Source: Pteria penguin
Lineage: Eukaryota > Mollusca > Bivalvia > Pterioida > Pteriidae
Length of the DNA: 64,000 nucleotides
Direction of reading: 5' to 3'
Assembly: GCA_035048485.1 (NCBI GenBank)
Contig: CM068592.1
Span: 38,633,045 to 38,697,044 of the forward strand
The notes under the pieces are model-generated. The model did not search any database, was not told the DNA's origin, and was given only the letters and a program-made list of their open reading frames with translations. The first letter of the stretch is position 1. Each line of letters opens with the position of its first letter. Positions 12,201 through 23,756 of this stretch are shown here, piece by piece. The position numbers and the translations under genes are program-made.

Positions 12201-15200
12201 TATTTTTTTTTTCCGGAATGAAAAGTACCGGTAAATAATGCATGGATCTATAAATGTATTGATCCGTTTTTATATTTTAAAGAAAAAGCAAGTGAAACAA
12301 GTCTTGAGTTAATAGATATTCAGACTACATATCTCTAGCCTACTTGTCAAATGAAATTCAAAGGATGTATTGGGTAGGGTAGGGGTAAAAAGTGAAAAAA
12401 AAAAAGAAGAAAAGATTTTGTTGCCCTACTAAAAGTTGGATTTCGTCAATGTTTTGACATGCTCTATATTAAACTTTTGAACTATATAAAAAGATAGGAT
12501 AATACTTTGCATGTCTGCACCACAAATGAAACCCTTAAATGATTGATTGATTGATTATTGTTTTACGTCACTCCACGATTATTTCACATATATGGTGACG
12601 GCATCTGCCTGATGCATTGCATACAAATTTAGACCTTTGCAATGGACCCACCCGAAGCAGTGAGGGATCTTTTACGTGCCACGCCTACCGTGACACGGGA
12701 CCTTGGTTTTTACCGTCTCATCCGAAAGACAGAACACCGGTGTGCCTTGGACGGGAGTCGAACCCGGTACCTCTCGATCACGAGCCGAGCACCTTATCCA
12801 CTAGGCCACACCGGCTTAACCCTTAAATGAAAACCATTGGATAGGTTAGGTAGAGGGTTAAAGGTCAAGAACTAAGCATTTATGCCATGCATCAAGTCCT
12901 TATGCAAACTGCTTCATGAATGTTAATGTCAGAGAAACAGTACTCCTCTGGATCAGAATTTGTTTCATAAAGCTATAATAGAATATTTACCTATAGTAAC
13001 CCAATTAATGGAGCTGATTTGTGTACTTTTAATCCTAAAATCAGGTTTTTAAATTACATCTATAAATCTAGAGTGATAGATTTATGTTTTTACTATCAGA
13101 AACAAAAATCAGCACTTTGATCTGAAACTTATGCACATCCTCATCCTTATAGTCATAGTTTAGGTTTTTATGGACATAAACATACATTCTTACCAGTTTA
13201 TACTTTATCTGTAAACATAAGCTTTAGTGATGTAAATATGTTGTTACGACATAGTTTTAAACTATAACTTCTAATGATATAAATTTTATCGTCTAACAAG
13301 TAATACACAGTGTACAATATGTAACACAGTTTAAACCTGTTTTATACTAAATATTTGTCTTTCTTTCTTTTCTTTTATAAATACAATTACACTATAACAT
13401 AAGTCTCTATAAACCTCACACACTTTTATCATCCTCAGTGTACAATGTTAGTAAGGCTACACCAAAAAAAATTCTTATTCTTCTGATTTTTATGATGAAA
13501 ATAGAGAGGTGGCGAACAAACTTTCTTTTTTTCCAATATTTTCATGGAGCGAATTTTTTTTTTTGAAAACTATACCTTCATATATAATAAGACTGTTTAA
13601 TCAACATGCTTACAACTCCAACATATGATCATTTCACTAATACTCAGAGAATTCCATTAAGTTATCAAAAATATTCACCGGATTGCAGGATAACGTTATC
13701 CCCGACATCTGGGTTAGGCATACTTGAACGGCTGTGATGGCACTATCAACTTTTGATATATGCTTGCAATAGATCAATATAAATAAATGTGGCAAAATAG
13801 GTACAACGTAACGAATTGTTAATCCACTTCAGGGAACGATAGAAATTAAACACATAAGACTGAACTTCAATAAAGAACATCTTTGTAGTTTTTTACCATC
13901 ACTGCAGCTATGGTGGATAACTTTGCCATCAATAATTATAGTTTAAGATATCTACTTTTTTATGAAACTATCGTCATATGTAATTAAAAAAAAGAATACA
14001 TTTTAAATCTTTTTGTCCACGCAAAAATAGCTGTGGGTATATACTTTTAATAGAGTTGTTTGTCAGTTTTTCTGTAGACGATTTTCCGCACTTTTCAACA
14101 TACCCTTTAAGTTAATGGACTGTAACTGTCCATCAACCATGTGTAGACAAACTGCCACTGAATGCTGCCTAGAATTGGTGAAAACCAGAACGGGATGCCT
14201 AATACAAACTTAAGAAATAAAACCCGACCATTTTTTTTTCTGGAAATTGAAAAAAAAAAAAGAAAATCAGAAAAATCGGAGCAGCGATTCCGTTGAACAA
14301 GACATTAATTTGTTGTAGCCTAAACAATTTTTTTTTATATCCCAAATTGGTCAAACTTAATTTACCCTTAATGTTCCCTTGTAAGTAATGTGCTCTCAAG
14401 CCATCTCAAACCAGTAACCACTTACACACATTGTGTGGGTCTCCAAACAGTGGAGGAATTTTAACGTTAACAACAAACATGCAACTGCACAGTGTCATCT
14501 ACATATACATAAGTATATATGTTACAGTTACCATTGGGTATTATCACTGTTTCTTTCATATAGTTGTTAAAAGTATTTACATTAGAATATATATATATAA
14601 TGTGAGATTTGGTTGCACAAATCTTAAACTAAGATTATTTCAAATTGGTACTTCATGACTAACTATTGGTCATCATTCTGAAAAGCATTCTCATTCATTC
14701 TCATTGTCTCAAAATTATTCTCCTGTAGTATTCTGGTGTGGGACTGGTAAATACAATATCATGTCTCTTTCTTATTTTGTTGATATTTTGACGATCTGTG
14801 ATGTTGGGAAGGCAAATGATAATGACAAAACAACAACAACTAGTGGGAACTAGCATGATTTGTTGATAGAGAAGCAGGGGCATCCATGTTTCACAAACAC
14901 ATTCATTCAAAATCAAAATATACAATGAACGAGCAGAAATCTATTGATTGTTTAGTAAATTTTAAGGTCAAGAAACAACGGGTCATTCATGTGAAAATAA
15001 AGGACAGACCTTTTGTAATTATAGTTACTACATGTATGACAACCACTATATTATCAATATATCAATATGCAGCAATATTTGTGTCATGTGATACAAATCA
15101 ATGTGTCCAAAAAAATAAAAAGAAAAGCAAAACAAACAAAATAACCCCCTTAAAAAAATTAACAGCTTTTAAAGTATCATTTAATCATGAAGTTAGAAGC

Positions 15201-17156
15201 TTTGGTTTTTGTTCTGATTTGTGAGTTTACTATAATAGCTCTCGCATCTATACATTGAAAAGAGATGTTGATAAGAGAGAAAAATAACTATGTTCAAAAT
15301 GTTGCCATCTGCCACAATCCAGAACAAACTCAGACAGTTTTTATTAACAAGTTAGTCAAGTATCAATTCAGCATTCTTCATTTCACCAGAATTTTGTGAT
15401 CAACTAAAAAAATATACTTATCACTTCTAGTCAGTCTCTTATGATTGTGTAATTTTGTTACTTTATTTTTTCTACCTTATTTCTTTTGTTTTCTTGCAAC
15501 CAACAAACCAGATAAAATTTGTAAGAAATCTTTACAAAAACATTTCACAATACAAACATTTTGGTGATTACCATCCCTAATCATGGCTTTCTGTAATAGT
15601 AACTTTTTACAGTGTTGAAACAGTAAAAGAAAATGGTAGTATTGGAATGTTCTTTGATACACTACTGACTAATAACATTTACTGAAGCCAGTAGGACACC
15701 CAGCACCTCCTTAGCCAGGAACAGAAAAGCATATTTTGCAAATTCCTACAAAAAATTGTGAAAAGGGGGGGGGGGGGTGGGCAGCAGAAGGGTAGGGTGT
15801 ACTATGGACCTTCCATTAGTTTCAGTACATGAATTTAGATTGGCCCCCTCCTCCTTACACTCTCCAGAATTTGTAGAAACTGTTTATGAAATAATCAGGA
15901 ATTAAGTCTGAGGATTTAAACATTGTTATTCAATGACTCTTTCTTCATTGATAAAGATACAAAATGGTTCATTTTTTATTATATGCATACAATAAATTAT
16001 ATGTCTTACTTATTTTACCATAGATAAAAAACACCATACTGCAGCAGCACCAACACAAAATACGCCACTGTTATATAGATAGAGGAACGAGAAGTTAGAA
16101 ATACGACTCTCAAATATAACCCACTTTCGTTAAGTGAGATGCCGAGAATGTTACACTGAACGGATGAAGATGTCTTGTATTACGTGTATATACTCTATAG
16201 CCACATCTTGTACCTATGGATAGTCACATGATATGATATAAAACGAAATAACAGTATTACTTCAATCACAATATTAGATGTGTAAAGATACCATAGGCAT
16301 CTTTAAGAGAGCAAACAGTATGTAATATACATGACTAGTATTATAAATTAGAGAGCATTTCATATTTAAACGCTTTGAAAGTAAGCTTGAAAATTGACGA
16401 TGTCAATAAGGCCCCAACTATTTGACCCTGAAGGCCCCCACTGTTTGACCCTAAAGTCTAAGGTCATGTCTGTCCTGCATCTGTATGTGAAATATGAAAT
16501 CAGAAGGTTGAAAATCCTTCATGTTATCACATCACAACCAAAGTGTTGGATGGACAACAAATTGATGGACAAAAAAAAAAGATTCCTATTGGATAACTAC
16601 ATCAATGAGGGTTCTACTTAAAACATGGTGTAAAACTTAAAAGTCACAAGAATCACATAGCTACTCATATCCTTTTAAACATACCACTTACCCACTGTTG
16701 CAGAAAATACAATGAAAGTAAATGACATTTACAGATCCTAATTAAACATCAAAGTATATGAAAATGGAAATCCTATATCAAATCTGACCTTGACATTCTT
16801 GTTGCAGATCTACAGGGGCTGGGGCTTGAACGTCTCTCACTCCTGTTCCTGTTCACTTTCCTCTGACCTTCAATCAAGGTACAACTTTTAGGTCGCCTAT
16901 TTCTTTTTTCTGCTTTAACTTCTTTTTTGTCAGCATCTATTGTCTTCTCTTCATTTTCAAGACTTTTCTTTTGTTCTATTTTCCATTCATCATCACTGAT
17001 ATCAGGACTTATGTAACTGTCATGGTCAAGTACCGAAGTCAAGGATGCAGTGGAACCATTGGATTCCAAAGACCTTGACCTCCGGGGGACCACATGTGGT
17101 TCCATCCATTTTGGTTTAGTGACTGTAGCTGTCACAGGTCTAGGTCTGGAACTCAT
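9238..17156 (-). CDS. CCDC34: Coiled-coil domain-containing protein 34 (3' end missing)
   Basis: Two coding exons on the minus strand: 17156-16789 (start ATG at 17156-17154) and 9770-9238. The first ends in phase 2 and the second supplies the third base of an Arg codon, so they fuse in frame into at least 300 residues. MSEYE, which looks like a start at 9769, is therefore internal. The first exon encodes a Ser/Arg-rich N-terminus. The second holds the CCDC34 signature LSPWEQWLIQKTKEER, a long Lys/Glu/Gln/Arg coiled coil, and the conserved end EEWLRDAKNKPKPV then FGYTSGKMTG, where a donor GTAAGA follows. CCDC34 is a centrosome- and flagellum-associated protein whose loss causes malformed sperm flagella in mammals. 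The final exon(s), expected to encode a short Pro-rich tail, were not found between 6726 and 9237. The 7 kb intron contains a tRNA gene and SINEs. The gene is head to head with the dynein gene. Confidence 0.85.
9240..9720 (-). other. CCDC34: CCDC34 coiled-coil region (encoded segment)
   Basis: From the LSPWEQW motif to the conserved KPKPV...KMTG block, the translation is almost continuous charged heptads (KKQQKLEKQIKVQEKEMQLQ and similar). This matches the single long helix of the CCDC34 family in position and length, and has Trp residues at EW/EWL repeats about 30-35 residues apart. It is one exon of 533 nt. Confidence 0.8.
10272..10335. mobile_element. 46-bp palindromic mini-element with 9-bp target duplication
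   Basis: Positions 10281-10303 (starting TAGTTACGACTG) are the reverse complement of 10304-10326 with one mismatch in 23 and no spacer, so the arms fold to the centre GAGCTC. The palindrome is flanked by the exact 9-bp direct repeat TCACACAAG (10272-10280 and 10327-10335). The layout is that of a tiny terminal-inverted-repeat insertion with a 9-bp target site duplication, as made by Mutator-like transposases. The family assignment is a guess. Confidence 0.75.
10990..11092 (-). repeat. tRNA-derived SINE head
   Basis: On the minus strand the sequence reads GCCGGTGGGCTCAGTGGATG then GGTCCTGGGTTCGACTCCCG, a tRNA-like A box and B box about 35 bp apart. It lacks the pairing of a real tRNA acceptor stem. 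It is a different subfamily from the SINE at 12543-12817, because the sequence after the B box does not match. Confidence 0.65.
11757..11792. repeat. 36-bp hairpin flanked by repeats
   Basis: Two 17-bp arms (CAGGGACGTACATATCT and AGATATATACGTCCCTG) are inverted repeats with one mismatch around a 2-base loop. GTAGTAGTA lies on each side, one base away on the left. This resembles the palindromic insertion at 10281, but the flanks are a simple triplet repeat, so the target duplication is uncertain. A perfect 18-bp palindrome (AGAGACATATATGTCTCT) lies nearby at 11297-11314. Confidence 0.6.
12108..12181 (+). tRNA. tRNA-Thr (anticodon AGT)
   Basis: The 74-nt sequence folds as a full cloverleaf. 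The acceptor stem GGCTCCA pairs with TGGAGCC, the D stem is GCTC/GAGC, and the anticodon stem CCAGT/ACTGG closes the loop CTAGTAA with anticodon AGT. The T stem GAGGG/CCCTC closes TTCGAAT. No CCA is encoded and no intron is present, which is normal for animal nuclear tRNAs. A and B boxes are intact (GCTCAGTTGG region; GGTTCGAATCC). It lies inside the CCDC34 intron, antisense to that gene. Confidence 0.96.
12196..12212 (+). terminator. RNA polymerase III terminator of tRNA-Thr
   Basis: A TTTT run starts 14 bp after the tRNA 3' end and is followed by a run of ten T at 12203-12212. Runs of four or more T on the coding strand end Pol III transcription. Confidence 0.8.
12543..12817 (-). mobile_element. 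Full-length tRNA-derived SINE with 13-bp target duplication
   Basis: On the minus strand it starts with a tRNA-like head (GTGTGGCCTAGTGGATAAGG A-box region; GGTTCGACTCCC B box). A conserved central domain follows (GATGAGACGGTAAAAACCAA and GGCACGTAAAAGATCCCTC), then a tail of ATCA/TCAA-type short repeats. Exact 13-bp repeats AACCCTTAAATGA flank it (12530-12542 and 12818-12830), the mark of LINE-driven retroposition. Copies of its body occur at 34752-34985 and, more decayed, at 57567-57760. It resembles bivalve SINEs that share a central domain, but I could not confirm the named family. Confidence 0.88.
12831..16788. other. Second part of the CCDC34 large intron: no gene seen
   Basis: AT-rich DNA with only short frames and no splice-bounded coding segments on either strand. 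It contains A/T homopolymers, a G run at about 15767, and a partly duplicated stretch near 16400-16460. Exons 1 and 2 of CCDC34 already join in phase, so no extra exon is required here. Confidence 0.5.
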
Positions 17157-17163
17157 GGCAATC

Positions 17164-20100
17164 CTAGATAAAGGAAACAAGAGTGAATTACAGACATGAT
17201 TTTGATCAGCGATGCAAAAAGCTGACAATGCTATCAGAATAGCCGATTATATACAAATCAATTAACAAAAAGAGCAATTTTTTATTTTCCAACTAAATTC
17301 AAAACATTTTGAGAATATTTTCTTGCTACAAAAAAGCTGAAATCAGCTTTAAAGCTGATCAGAATCATGCCTAGAATTAGCTTTAATGAGCAAGATATAT
17401 CATTCATCATCTAAACATGATTCTGATCTTGCTATTCTGTCAGCACATGTATTACTGATTGTTAAATTTTAATTTTCCAAGAAAGCATGATTGATTATAC
17501 TTAGCACTGAATCAGTGTGGTAGATGAATTCACGATAAGCTATCATAAGACATCAATTATGAGTGGAAATAACAATCTAATAAAATTCATTTATGAATGA
17601 CTTGTTTGTGGTAGACTGGGATATTGGTTCAGATAGCTCAGTCAGTTGAGGACCTGCATCATGATTAATATATACTGTAGTTCTGGCTTTTAAAGCATCA
17701 TTTCAGCTTGACTGTTACAGGATTGGTGCCTAATGTTATAACCCGGGGGTGGTTTCAGGTTTTTCAATGGGGCAATCCAAAACTGAAAGGGATGAGGTAG
17801 ACTGAAATATTAACTTAGATAGCTGATAAGATATGTAGATGGTTTTCACAATAGACATAGCGTTTTGAATTCAAATGCAAATGTGGCCATAGTTTTTCAC
17901 TCTGTGACTGCTCATTACGGAATAAGTGCCTAATGATGGAGTTGGCTTTCTTCAATGACAATGAGGTCTCAAAATGGTAGGGAAGACAGTTTCAGGCTGA
18001 GATATAACAGCTCAGTTAATTTTAACTCAAATTTATTTCAAATATTGGTAGAGTGGAGGTTGCTAGGTTCTAGGACAATCACTGAGCATTTAAAAGATAA
18101 TTTACAAGTTTTATAAATACTAAGAAATTTAGGCTTGGAAATTTGGTCCAAAATTCTATAAGCAAAAGATAACAATGACAATGTTTGTAAATATGTAGAC
18201 TTTTTCCATCGAAGGTTCAGCAGTTTTCATCTGTTCGAATATAGGTTATTTTGCATCAAAAGACTTGACTCTGACTCTTGTAGTGTACCACAGTCTGTTA
18301 GACAACTGACTCTGATACATTTGAAGTACTATCACTCTTGTTAATTATTTAAATTACTCAAAATAATTGCAGCATTTACAGATGGATCAGGATTTTCAGC
18401 ACATAAATCTTAACTCTTTAGACTTAAGGCAGATACACTCTAACTAAACTATGGCATGCCATAATATACCTATTACATCAGGATTGGGGAATATCCTATT
18501 CAAAATTTCATAAATTGCATTTTTCAAGAAAACCTCAATGATGTATATATTTTTGAAAAGGTCTGTTTGAGACGGTCATTGTAGAATTTGTTTGAATAAA
18601 ATAGGAAATAAAACTTGAAAGTAATTAACAAAAAGAACTTGGATGACCACAAATTTGTAATCTTATATAATTTGATTTCTTAGCTTTTAATTTGAATATT
18701 GCAGTTGTGTTTATTATCAAATGAAATACTGAAAGTGAGGATGGAGGTAAATGCCAAAAGATTTTGAAATAAAGAAGCTAAAATGTTCAGATAATTTTGT
18801 CGGCACATCAAAGGCTTGATGAATGTTGCTTCATACCCGTATATCATTAGCATATCATGATTTGCCTGCAAACAGTATCATTTTGAGTGGAAGTAGGGAG
18901 TTAGAGTGTGTCTACCTTAAATAATAAATCAACATTACTATACCAGACTGTCCATAACTATCATACAAAAAACACTTGTCAAGTTTCTTCTGCTCCGAAT
19001 ACAGGACTAATAAGAGTAACACGTACGTAACATGCATAACATGCCTGTCACTGAAGCGTAAAACATCAGCTGTGTGAACTAGACCTTTCAGAAGTGACCT
19101 TGGTTCAATGTCATGACACACCCTTGGGTCCTGGGCAACAACTCTGTGAAATATTATTCAAATCCAAAAATGCAAAAAAAAGTTATGGCCCAGACAAGAA
19201 TTTAACTGACACAAATACTCTGACCATGACCTTGCAGATATCACTTTGGTTCAAGTTAATGACGCACCCTTGGGTCCTTGTTAACCATTCTGTGAAATAT
19301 TATTCAAATCCATGCAAGGAGTAAAAAGCTATGGTCCTGACAAACTATAATGATAGACTTTGGACTAATGAGAAACAGATGTCAGAAGGACACTGCCATA
19401 ACATAATACACCCTCTCTGTAAACAGATGTATAAATAGTCTCTATGACAAATTGGAGCTATCATTTCTATGCCTTTGTGCATTGCAACCAGATTGCAATG
19501 AAATTCCCATGCAGATGTACTGCAATGTCACATAATTACCTTGGTGTGATTATGTAATTGAACTTAGTCATACACGATGATAACTGAACCTATAGAGTGT
19601 TCCCGTACAACCCTGTTTTCCTCAAATTAGCTAGAGTTATCTCCCTCATTGGAGTACAACTCTCAGACTTTACCCATCAATGCTTATATAAAACTGCTTG
19701 ATTTAACTTAATTTTATGAAATAATCGCATTGTATATGAATATGCTTTACAGAAAATTTTCAACTGATTGATTATATTTACTGATTAATCAAGACTGAAA
19801 TCACGAAATCTACCCTGATAAATAGTTATTTTCTCGGAAATTTAATGAAGTTTATATGGTAGAGATGGAAAAAGTCAGAGAGTTGTACTCCAACATAGCC
19901 GCTAATGCTAGTAGTGTGACATCCCATGGGCAGACTCTAGTCTCTATACATGAAGTATAACACTTAACTTTTGAGTACACTTCATATTGGAAGAAGAAGG
20001 AAAACTTGTTTTTTCACCGAAACTTTCAATGGTGCTTCAGTCTCTTGAGTCTCATCTTTTATTTATATTTATTATCCATTTGCAGTTAGGGTTATTTCAC

Positions 20101-20615
20101 ATGTTAGAGGTAATTATGTTTATAACTGGACCTTATCAGTATCTGTGTATGGTCTGGATTGTACCTGGGTCCAAGTACAGTCAGAAATGCAAATAATCTT
20201 CAGAGGAGAGAAGCTGGTGTGAAACTGAATGTCTGGTTAAAGATCTGAATTGTCCTTGACTGATGTATTGGGGTACACTCTATATAGCCAAATGACACAC
20301 GCTAAAAGAGGGAATCACTGTATTAGTATAAGAAATTATAAGCTACCAAAATACTACTGCCAGTACTAGTTAAGTTACTGTTAATGTACTGTAGTGTGTA
20401 TAGACTACAGTGTACTGCCACTGCCACTGGGAAAACGACTGTATCAGTGTGTATGATCGTTAGTTATGCTTATAGACAAAAGGGTGTCATCAATGATCAG
20501 TATTACGATGTCTTAAGTTTTACAAGTTCAAATACATTAATGTGCATTTTGCTTACCAAAATAAACCATGAAATCCACAATCACAAAGCCGTTTGAACTA
20601 CTAATCCAATCTTAC
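17164..20615. repeat. CCDC34 5' intron with old dispersed repeats
   Basis: No coding exon seen. Degenerate tRNA-like heads occur near 17628-17770 (TTCAGATAGCTCAGTCAGTT) and 17810-17940. A roughly 150-bp repeat occurs twice in tandem at 19085-19325, each copy with CCTTGGGTCCT and CTGTGAAATATTATTCAAAT. A perfect 16-bp palindrome TCAGCTTTAAAGCTGA is at 17343-17358. A segment at 19954-20000 recurs at 21207-21250. Confidence 0.55.
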
Positions 20616-20850
20616 CACAAGTCAAAACACAATTTTAAGCTGGGCGCTAAGGTAAACAGGAAGTGAATTAAACTAGCATTTCATTGGATATAAATATTTC
20701 ATTGTCAATATTTCCGACTTAGAGTAAAATAAAAATATAACAGAATACCCCGAATATTTGAATATTTCAAATTATTGTTACATTCTTCTTTTTCACACAA
20801 ATGATTGCTTTTATGAGAATCATTCACTCCGAGACTTCAACTCGTTTTGG
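20616..20850 (-). other. CCDC34: Possible non-coding first exon of CCDC34
   Basis: The minus strand has a good donor (GTG/GTAAG, last exon base at 20616), a suitable distance from the promoter-like element at 20851-20870. The coding exon's acceptor (TTTATCTAG, exon starting at 17163) is followed by only 7 nt of UTR before the ATG, so an upstream UTR exon is needed. The start site is not determined. Confidence 0.4.
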
Positions 20851-20870
20851 AAAATGGCGGCCCTGGCAAC
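20851..20870. promoter_or_regulatory. Bidirectional promoter core: YY1-type site overlapping an RFX X-box
   Basis: AAAATGGCGGC (20851-20861) matches the YY1 site found near many metazoan start sites. GCGGCCCTGGCAAC (20857-20870) matches 11 of 14 positions of the palindromic X-box GTTGCCATGGCAAC, with the right half-site GGCAAC perfect. It lies between the divergent CCDC34 and DNHD1-like genes in one of the few GC-rich spots here. RFX factors drive cilia genes through such sites. A short upstream ATG frame of 11 codons begins at 20854 on the plus strand and may be non-coding. Confidence 0.6.
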
Positions 20871-20879
20871 AGACGCTAC

Positions 20880-22247
20880 AACTGATTAATAATTTACCGT
20901 TTCACACACGATTACAGAATACAGAAATCCACAAGGTGTATATTCTAGATCAATAATTAACCTGCTATCATTGCATACTATACTGGGTGCTTCAGTTTGT
21001 TCTCAGATATGAAAATCTATATATTATTTTGTTTTACAAACACCTTGTTTTTTCAAAATTTTGTAGATTTTCAAATAAAAAGTGAAGAATAAATTGTTTT
21101 TAAAGAAATTTAGTCATAGTGAGAACTTCTCCATCTATTGACAATAAATTATTGAAGTAGATTGTCACACTAAAGCTCTACTTTAGTTGATACTGTAACA
21201 GTGAAGTAGAACACTTAACATTTAAATACACTTCGTATTGGAAGAGGACAGTAAATATTGATGCATAATGATGGCCAATTTCAGCCTTGAACCCATGAAT
21301 TTTCAACTTTTTACACTTTATTTTTAGCCACTTAGTCATACCGTAATAATGCTCTACAAGCTGAATTTACCTCCAAATTATTTATCAGGGATTTAATATC
21401 CAAGTCTGTTACACTCCTCTCAAACAAATTTAAGATATCTGTGAAGCTCACAAAAACCCCCAAACACCAGAAGGAATATGTCGTCTTCAAATCAGATTGT
21501 AATAGACAAAGTAAAAAAGTTAAGATCAAACTAATTAAGACTTCAATATAGATCCTTTATATACCATATAGATACTGAAACACTTATCAGAGAAAATATT
21601 TCTCAGTATACCACAGTGGCAGATCCAGGATTTCCAAAACTATGGGGGAGGGGGGGGGGGCACATGCGAAAGTCCAGTGATGGTCAGAATTAACTTGAGG
21701 CCTTTTTGGATTTCAATTCTATTATGATATGTCGACTCTGCATGGTTTGAGTATTTTCAACCTTATTTTCTGTATCTATCTTGTAAATTTGTGGTGAATA
21801 GGGAGGGGGAAGAGGGTCTGTCCCCCTGGGCTCCTCTAAATCTGTTATTGTACGTAACACTCCCCTTCCCTGCCACTGCATGTAAATGTAGTAATTACCA
21901 TAGTACTAGAGGTTATTGTTGACATCTTCTCTGGGCAAAATGAGAAATTGTTTATCAAAATTTAATTTGATCTAGAATTTTCTTGCTTTGGATCCCAGCC
22001 AGTGTCACAGTATTATACTTCACATAAAGTTGAATAGCTAGAGTCAAGGTTTCGAATTTTCACTGCTTGTACATTAGGTTGTTATGCTTGAAGTTAATTA
22101 ATGTTCATGATGGTTTAAAAATAATGTGAGGAGAGAAGTTTGTTTTTTTGTCCATGGTTTCCTTTAATTTTGCAACTTCAAATCTTAAAAAGTAACAAAT
22201 TTATCTTTTTTCTAATTTTAAGATGTGATTATTGTAAATAAGTGGAA
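20880..22247. other. 5' flank or 5' UTR intron of the dynein gene
   Basis: No coding segment seen. CCACAAG/GTGTAT near 20930 could be a donor of a UTR exon, and TTCTAATTTTAAG near 22220 an acceptor just before the ATG. A G-rich run is at about 21645-21660. The in-frame TAA at 22239-22241 shows that the coding frame cannot extend further upstream in this exon. Confidence 0.45.
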
Positions 22248-23561
22248 ATGACATCTAGAGTGGAACATCATGTAGACAGAGATATCATGTCATCTATTAC
22301 ATCCCTCCCCTTACTGAAAGAGGGACAGAGTAGTCTTGTGGCCCCAGCTCACAACTCACAAACAATAACACCACGACAGAAAGCTTCACAATGGGCACTA
22401 GACATTCGGGAAAGGTAATTATAAGATGTGATTTATTATTTTCATTATCATGTCCAGTTGCATGTAATATGATGTTGTCTGCAGAGTACAGCACCATTGA
22501 GGGATCATTTTTTTTGCCATCTATAATATTTTGTCTGTCCATTTGTCTTACTTTAGTTTTAGTTTTAAATAAAAAAATAGGAAAGAAAACAGAATAATAA
22601 AACAAATAATTGTGTCCCAAAATTAAACAATAAGTTATCAATACAAACATGAAGAATGCTAAAAACTCAGAAAATTGAAAGATTGATTGTAGTTACTAGT
22701 TTTATATTCTTATATTGAACAGCATTACACATTGTATAGAGACTAACAATGAAGTCCCAGAAGATGACATTTTGGATCTTAAACAAGAACTTATTGAGGT
22801 CTTTATCCTTGCTTTACAGCACAAAAGGTAAATCGGCAAATTTTATGTATCACAATTTTCAAAGAGGTTGACTGACTGGAATAAGAATTATTCTATGTCA
22901 TTTTTATAAATGTCTTGTGTGAATGGAGCATATAGATCACTAGTAAAGTTTAATATAATGGTATTGGGTCATACATTTAAAGTTTATATTATTTTTTTTA
23001 TTTGTATGGCTGAAAATCACAGGAGAAGTTGTTAAACCTTTCAGAGAGATACTTTTCAAATGATAAAAAACTATTAATTATTTAAGCGGTATTTTGCATT
23101 AGAGCCAGATCAAACATAGTGTGTCTATTCTTTATGATGTGAGGAAGAACCCAATGTTATCTACTGAGATCAAAAGTCAGTCATATACTCTGTTTTGTGG
23201 TGGTTTTGCTGAATTAACAGCTAATTAAGGTAGGTAAACTCTCTTATAAATGTATATGCCATTAAATGAATAATTGTAATGAAGTGTTATGTCTACAACA
23301 TACTATCTTTTCAGCCGCAGTGGATGGGTATATCTACATGAAGTGCTAGGATTATTAGAACCATTCAGAACATTCTTTGAGCAATATGAAATTAGAGATG
23401 AGGTAAGACAGGAGCAATACATTAATTTCTGGAAATTATGTTATCTACAAATCAGTACAGAGAAAATGTTCATAACTAGAAAAAAAATCACAAATTTAAA
23501 GTAAACTATGAAATGAGATATACATATATATTCTGGAATCTGACATGGCTCAGGAATTTTA

Positions 23562-23659
<98 letters not shown>

Positions 23660-23709
23660 CTGGAATCTGACATGCCTTAGGAGTTATATATATACATATA
23701 TATATATAG

Positions 23710-23756
<47 letters not shown>

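Noticed and set aside
22297..22650. 117-codon minus-strand frame
   Set aside because: Antisense shadow of dynein exon 1 and intron; the plus-strand exon has phase and splice support.
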